Source: Gonium pectorale (lineage: Eukaryota; Chlorophyta; Chlorophyceae; Chlamydomonadales; Volvocaceae). Taken from it: a stretch of DNA of 57,550 nt. The DNA lies in contig LSYV01000032.1 of assembly GCA_001584585.1 (NCBI GenBank), forward strand, positions 280,405-337,954. Direction: 5' to 3'. Shown here in pieces: positions 53,017 through 57,550 of the stretch (the first letter of the stretch is position 1; every line of letters begins with the position of its first letter). Made by a program: the position numbers and the translations under genes. Below the pieces are notes generated by a model. That model did not search any database, was not told the DNA's origin, and worked only from the letters and a program-made list of their open reading frames with translations.

Positions 53017-55584
53017 TGCCCTGCGGCGGGCCGGCCAACGGGCCACGCAACAGAAATCAGCGGGCGGACGGCGCTAGGCGTGCGCAAAAGCTTGCCACAG
53101 GCCCCGTACTTCTCCCTGCCTGTGGTCACTACAAGCCGTCGGGTACCGCGCAGGATCGCAGCAAGTGGAGTGGGCCAAACGGCGGGAGGGAGAGACGGGG
53201 CAGAGAGTCTGGGCAGCACGCGCGGTCGGGCCGACCCGACTGCTGGCTACCGGCTCCCCACTCTTGCCGCTTAAACAATGTTGACAATAATGGCTCACCA
53301 ATTTGCGCGATAGCGGTGGCAAGCGAGTGGGCCTCCTCTCCGCACCCCAAGCGCCGGTTCGCTACGCTCCGCGGCTGATGCTATGCGCCTGGCTGTAAAC
53401 GTTGCATCCCTGCTGAGCGTGTGGACCTAGATCCCATCGCTCCGATATCTCTGTAGACCCTCGTCGGAGCAGACGGGAATTACGCGTGCGCTGTTGTCGC
53501 TTGTTGGTCGCTACAAAAATATGTCAGCAAATGAAGGGTGGCCGTCGATGCCTCCGATGCTGAGCCAGGCTGAGCAGAGTTACAGCCGTGCGAGTTTTGG
53601 CGCTATGCGTTCGATGCCACAAAGTGCTGTTAATGTGCAGGGGCAGCAGGGCGTATAGCGCTACCTGCGGATGGATGGCTTGTAGGTATTTGTGTTCTGG
53701 CTGCGTGGCTGGATTCTTCTGTACAAGCTCGGGCCGAATCCAATTGTCCTCGCGCACCCGCCACCTCGGCCACCACCCGTATCCCCTCCCCCCCCGGGTA
53801 TCTGCCAATTCTATGGGCGGTGCCTTGGCTCGCCGGGCACCCGCGTCACATGCACCCCGCGCGCCTATATGATGCAACGGTGCAAGAGGCCCCATGATAC
53901 GGCATCTGTCTGCCCTCGGCCCTCCAGGACCCTCCATCACTGGTGCAGGTTCCCGGCAGCCAATCACACCAGTGCTCCTGTAAGGCGTAAGCCTCTTTCC
54001 CCGCAACCCAACCGAACCCTCGCCGCACTGATACGCTGACGAGGAAAACAGCAACGGACAGCAGGGGCGCTGCAAGTAACGGTCAAATACGGCTGTCCAG
54101 TGCGGCGGTCCAGTACGGCCCCACGACCGCCGCGTTGGCTACACCAGCAGCATAGCCAGCACAGTAAGGAACGAGAAGTACGCCTACAGGCAACTCCAGA
54201 TTCTGCATGGCTTTTCCGACCAGGTCAGGGAAACTCCATGTTTTATCAGTGGCCCGCAGCCAATGGAACAGGCTGTCCCTGGCTGTCTGAGGCGAATCGC
54301 CTACGTGACCACCAACGCATGGCTTAGGTGGCTTGGTCGGCCCCGTGGCTTTGTCAGCCGACCTTCGACGCTGCCCAGAGCAGCAGGATCTGCCGAGAGC
54401 TGCGAGACTGACGCCCCTGCATCACCATCCTCATCGGGGCGCAAATGGATCAGACCGCCCTTGGGGAACCACCTACGGTTGAGTTGGGGCCCGTGGCGGC
54501 CGACCGGCGGCGCTGCAGAGGCCAGGCAAGCTACGGGAAACGGGATGCCGGTGGATGGCTCGGGGCCCGGGTCGACAACCCACCATCCAGCCTCCTGTGG
54601 CCCGTGTGGCCCATGGGAGCCAATCGGCTCGTGCGGCCTGCAAAGCCTCTGTGGGGAGCCTGTAATCTGTAGTACGTGGGTCGGCAATGGTTTGGGAGGA
54701 GGTGCTCGGGAAGGCTGACGAAATAAAGAGACAAGCAGGCTGTCCGGTCCTGAACACGCGTCACTTGCTTGGAAGCCTCAACATGGCGCTTTGAGCCTCA
54801 AAGCACGTTACACCGCACGTAACGACACGAGAGCATGGACCATATATATACATATGCCGAACATGCAAGTCAAGTCGAGGGTCGTTGATGCCACGGGATA
54901 GGTCACACGTGCCGGAATTGCATACTCCTGACAGCACCCGCACAATGTAAGCATGTCAGTCGTGATGACGCCTGCAGTCGAGATTTGAAGCAAAAAAACG
55001 TCCCATACATGGGGACCCCGGCAACCGCACCCACAACTGAGGCGCGTGGACACCAACCGCGGGAGATGGACGCATACATGTACATAGTAGGTGGCCGCGG
55101 GGGAGTAGACCACCCGCAACAGCCACACAGCAGGTCTACAACTTGCAAATCTATACAACACCGCCATTCATTGCCACAACACCACCAGTCTTGCCACGTG
55201 CCGCAAGTCTACGGGGAGCCAATAATGTGCAGATGCCCAAAGTACCCGCGCCATGTCACCCCATCGAAGCGCCGCTGCGACCCGCGCCGACCACCACGCG
55301 GGCGAGGGTTCGGGTCGGGCCGGAAGGCATGCGAGATATGCTCCACGACTATGTTTAACGAGTACGAGTACAATGCCGCCGGATCTACTTACAAGTGCAT
55401 TGCTTTACACGTGCCCACACCGCCGCAAGTTGGCGATCAAGGAGCGCCCCAAGCAGCGGCGTCCCAATTACGTACCGTCCCCACTGCACTGCACTGCACT
55501 GCACTGCACACCACCTCCACCGCAATTCCGCACGGGGCCAAGGCGCCAGGCCCCATGGGGACGCGGCACCCCAAGGGCCCCTGC
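53017..55584. other. Intergenic region without accepted gene
   Basis: Lies between the start of the LRR-like gene and the stop of the RS-domain gene (tandem, both minus). Several open frames of 100-150 codons occur on both strands (for example around 54300-54720), but none has recognisable motifs or consistent splice signals. TTACA at 55389-55393 (TGTAA on the minus strand), about 190 nt after the stop, is the probable polyadenylation signal of the RS-domain gene. One GGGAATTACGC word (53476) also occurs in the DIRS-fragment region. Confidence 0.4.
55482..55508. repeat. (CACTG)5 microsatellite
   Basis: Five CACTG units plus two bases, in the probable 3' UTR of the RS-domain gene. Confidence 0.9.
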
Positions 55585-57550
55585 CTACGAGCGCAGGAGC
55601 CAGGCGGGCACCGGCGGGTGCGCCCCTCCCGCCGCCGCCATCGCCGCCACCGCCGCCACCCGGCTCCCCCCCTCCACAGTCGACTCCCCGGGCGCAGCCT
55701 GCCCGCTCCTCGTGGCGTGCGGCGGCGGCGCGCCAAGGGGGAGCTGTGATCCCGCACCATGCGGCTGCGGCCAGGGAGCCGCGGCCTCGGCACCCCGGCC
55801 CGCGGCGGTCCCGGCGGCTGGGCCCGCCGCGAGGCGCACGCCGTATGTGGATGCGTTGTCGCAGCCCGCGTCGCCACCGGCGCCAGCGCCAGCGCCGCCG
55901 TGGCCCCCGCTGTCAACGTTAGCGACCCCCGCGGCTGACGCCCCGCCCCGCAGAGCCCCCGGTCCGAAAGCCTCCGCCGCCGCTGGACCCGTAGCCGACT
56001 GGACCCAAGCCTCACCCAACATCGCCGCCGCCGCCGCTGCCGCTGCCGCCGCCGCCTCCGCAGCAGTGGCACCCACCATCGCAGTGCCCCCGCCGCTCTC
56101 CGGTTTCTCCACCGCCGCCGGTGCCGGCGGCGCCGCCGCCTGGTGCATACCTGACCGGCCCCGAGCCTCAAGCATGGCGGCCGCCGCCGCCGCAGCGGCG
56201 GAAGCTGCCGACACCACCGCGCCGCCTTCGGCGGCGCCGCCGGTGACGCGCTCGGGGCTGACGCTGACGCTGCAGCGCCGCCCTGGCGACCATCGGCGCT
56301 TGCGTTTCGCCGGGCGGCAATCCCCAAGCGAGCGTAGCGCGTCCTCCACGATACCGCGCGAGTTGGGGTTCGCAGCAAAGTTGTCTGGGCCAACCTGCAA
56401 TGCAAATGCGGTGGAAAGGCTCGTTACAATGCACCCGGTGTCTCTCTACAGATGATGGTGCAGGGATTGCAGGGCCCAGGAGGCTCACGCCGGTTGCCGA
56501 GGAAGAGCACCGGCGGCGGGTGGGGCGTGGGGAGGGGGCCGTGGTGGTGGTGGGGAGCAGCGCGCAGCGCACACGGACGCCGTAACCCGGTCATGCAACG
56601 CGTTGATTGTGACTAGGGCCCGTGTCCAGTCGCCACAGTGGCTGCCCCGGAGCTGCTGCCGCAGCCTTCCGACGAGTGCCATAACCCGGGCCCCGTACAA
56701 CACCGCACACAAGCACCGGGAGCAAGCGGTGGCGGCCGCACCCAGTCTGTGCACGAGCTCCCCCGCTTCCTTGGCCCACCCCTGACGCCATCAATCGCAC
56801 CGCGCACGCGACGGGCCCGCGGGTCCACGCCCAAGGGGGGCCCGCGCTGCCGCGCCCCGCACCCGCCCCCCGCCACGCGTCCGCTGCTCGGGGCCCTTCA
56901 CACGTCTTCGGCTGGGTCGGGTCGGCTCTTGGTGGGCCGGGGGAGGAAGGCCCTCGCACGCGGATGACGGCAACCCTCCTCCCCTCAGCGTCCGACGGAC
57001 AGGGATACGAACGGCATGCGCCCCAGGCTTCACTAGCGAGGACGCCCCTTACCGAACAACCAACTGACGTCCGCCCGCACGCGCTTGGGACACACCGGCA
57101 CCAGCGCCGCAACACCCCCAACACACGCACTCTTTCACGTCACACGTCCGCGCGCGTGTGGGGCTCACCGGCTTGAACAGAAGCGGCCGAGCCTTGAACC
57201 ACGCAAACTTGCCCCTCCCCACCAGGTCCGCGGGGAGGGGCCCCGCCCGCGACAGGATCCGCGCCATCGGCATGTCCCCCTCCTCCTCCAGCAGCCGGTA
57301 CAGCTTCAGCTCGTACGGGCTAAAGCGGCACGGCGCCGCGCCAGCAGCGGCCGCAATGGACCCGGGCCGCCTCCGACGGTTGGGGCTCCGGCTGCGGCTC
57401 CGGCCACCGCTCCGGCTCCGGCTCCGGCCACCGCTCCAGCTCCGGCCACCGCTCCGGCTCCGGCCACCGCTCCGGCTCCGGCCACCGCTCCTGCTCCGAC
57501 TCCAGCTTGGGCTGCGGTTGCGGCGACCCTGCGTGCGGCCGCGGGTGGCA
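55585..57550 (-). CDS. RS-domain protein, C-terminal part, runs off right edge
   Basis: Two minus-strand exons: 57550-57169 (open at the right edge) and 56394-55585, joined in phase 0 (AAGCCG|GTGAGC ... TTGCAG|GTTGGC), give about 396 residues. The edge exon starts with an Arg/Ser domain built on a repeated SRSGGR unit, then RSPNRRRRPG. A compact conserved-looking segment follows (FSPYELKLYRLLEEEGDMPM, ARILSRAGPLPADLVGR, KFAWFKARPLLF). After the intron come NPNSRGIVEDALRSL, a basic KRKRRW patch and a long Ala/Gly-rich tail. RS domains are typical of splicing and mRNA-processing factors. The compact segment looks like a small helical or winged-helix fold that I cannot name. The intron (775 bp) may hide an exon. 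Confidence 0.65.
57386..57498 (-). repeat. 18-bp coding tandem repeat (SRSGGR)
   Basis: About six imperfect copies of an 18-bp unit (CGGAGCCGGAGCGGTGGC on the minus strand) encode S-R-S-G-G-R in the RS domain. One copy has S-W-S-G-G-R. Confidence 0.9.

Noticed and set aside
54241..54757. Overlapping open frames on both strands in the 53-55.6 kb gap
   Set aside because: No motif, no consistent splice sites, and similar length on both strands as expected in GC-rich DNA.
55253..56455. Plus-strand open frame of 400 codons, Ala/Pro-rich
   Set aside because: Antisense to the Ala/Gly-rich tail exon of the RS-domain gene, which has an acceptor, a phase-compatible upstream exon and a stop followed by a TGTAA signal.

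Overview
This window is nuclear DNA from a volvocine green alga (Volvox / Chlamydomonas group). The evidence is GC-rich coding exons with G+C-rich third positions, many short GT-AG introns, TGTAA-type polyadenylation signals, a Copia element resembling the Osser family of Volvox, and fragments of a DIRS-type element (the Kangaroo class of Volvox). Introns in the left third are less GC-rich and full of palindromic words such as GTAC, GCATGC and TAGC. All gene models were spliced by eye: I kept exons only where donor, acceptor and reading phase agreed across the junction.

Layout. (1) 1-467, minus: 5' end of an unrecognised Ala/Pro-rich protein running off the left edge. It is divergent from (2) 742-17112, plus: a 33-exon gene for a membrane protein with one EF-hand, one transmembrane helix, a long N-glycosylation-site-containing ectodomain and a C-terminal VMO-I (vitelline membrane outer layer protein I) domain. 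(3) 17.1-24.1 kb: gene-poor. It has two nearly identical, oppositely oriented fragments of a DIRS-type adenine methyltransferase gene, a 20-N gap flanked by a 342-bp duplication, and several inverted repeats. (4) 24110-35685, plus: a 27-exon gene for a five-transmembrane prominin/Tweety-like protein. (5) 37003-37695, plus: a two-exon gene whose C-terminal half resembles the eIF5A OB domain but which has no hypusine domain. (6) 38832-42243: a complete LTR-to-LTR Copia insertion with a perfect 5-bp target duplication. Its interior is scrambled into a large palindrome. (7) 42660-48308, minus: a CPL3-like RNA polymerase II CTD phosphatase with FCP1 and BRCT domains. (8) 49419-53016, minus: a leucine-rich, low-complexity protein. 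(9) 55585-57550, minus: the 3' part of an RS-domain protein running off the right edge.

Two neighbouring genes (2 and 4) encode large, many-exon membrane proteins with long extracellular regions. Genes 7 and 9 have domains of RNA polymerase II / RNA-processing factors. I see no operon-like or pathway link between neighbours. The Copia element sits in the gap between convergent genes 5 and 7 and does not interrupt a reading frame. The most interesting items are the EF-hand/TM/VMO-I protein, the eIF5A C-domain protein without hypusine loop, the CTD phosphatase with altered catalytic motifs, and the palindromic Copia copy that must have been rearranged before integration.
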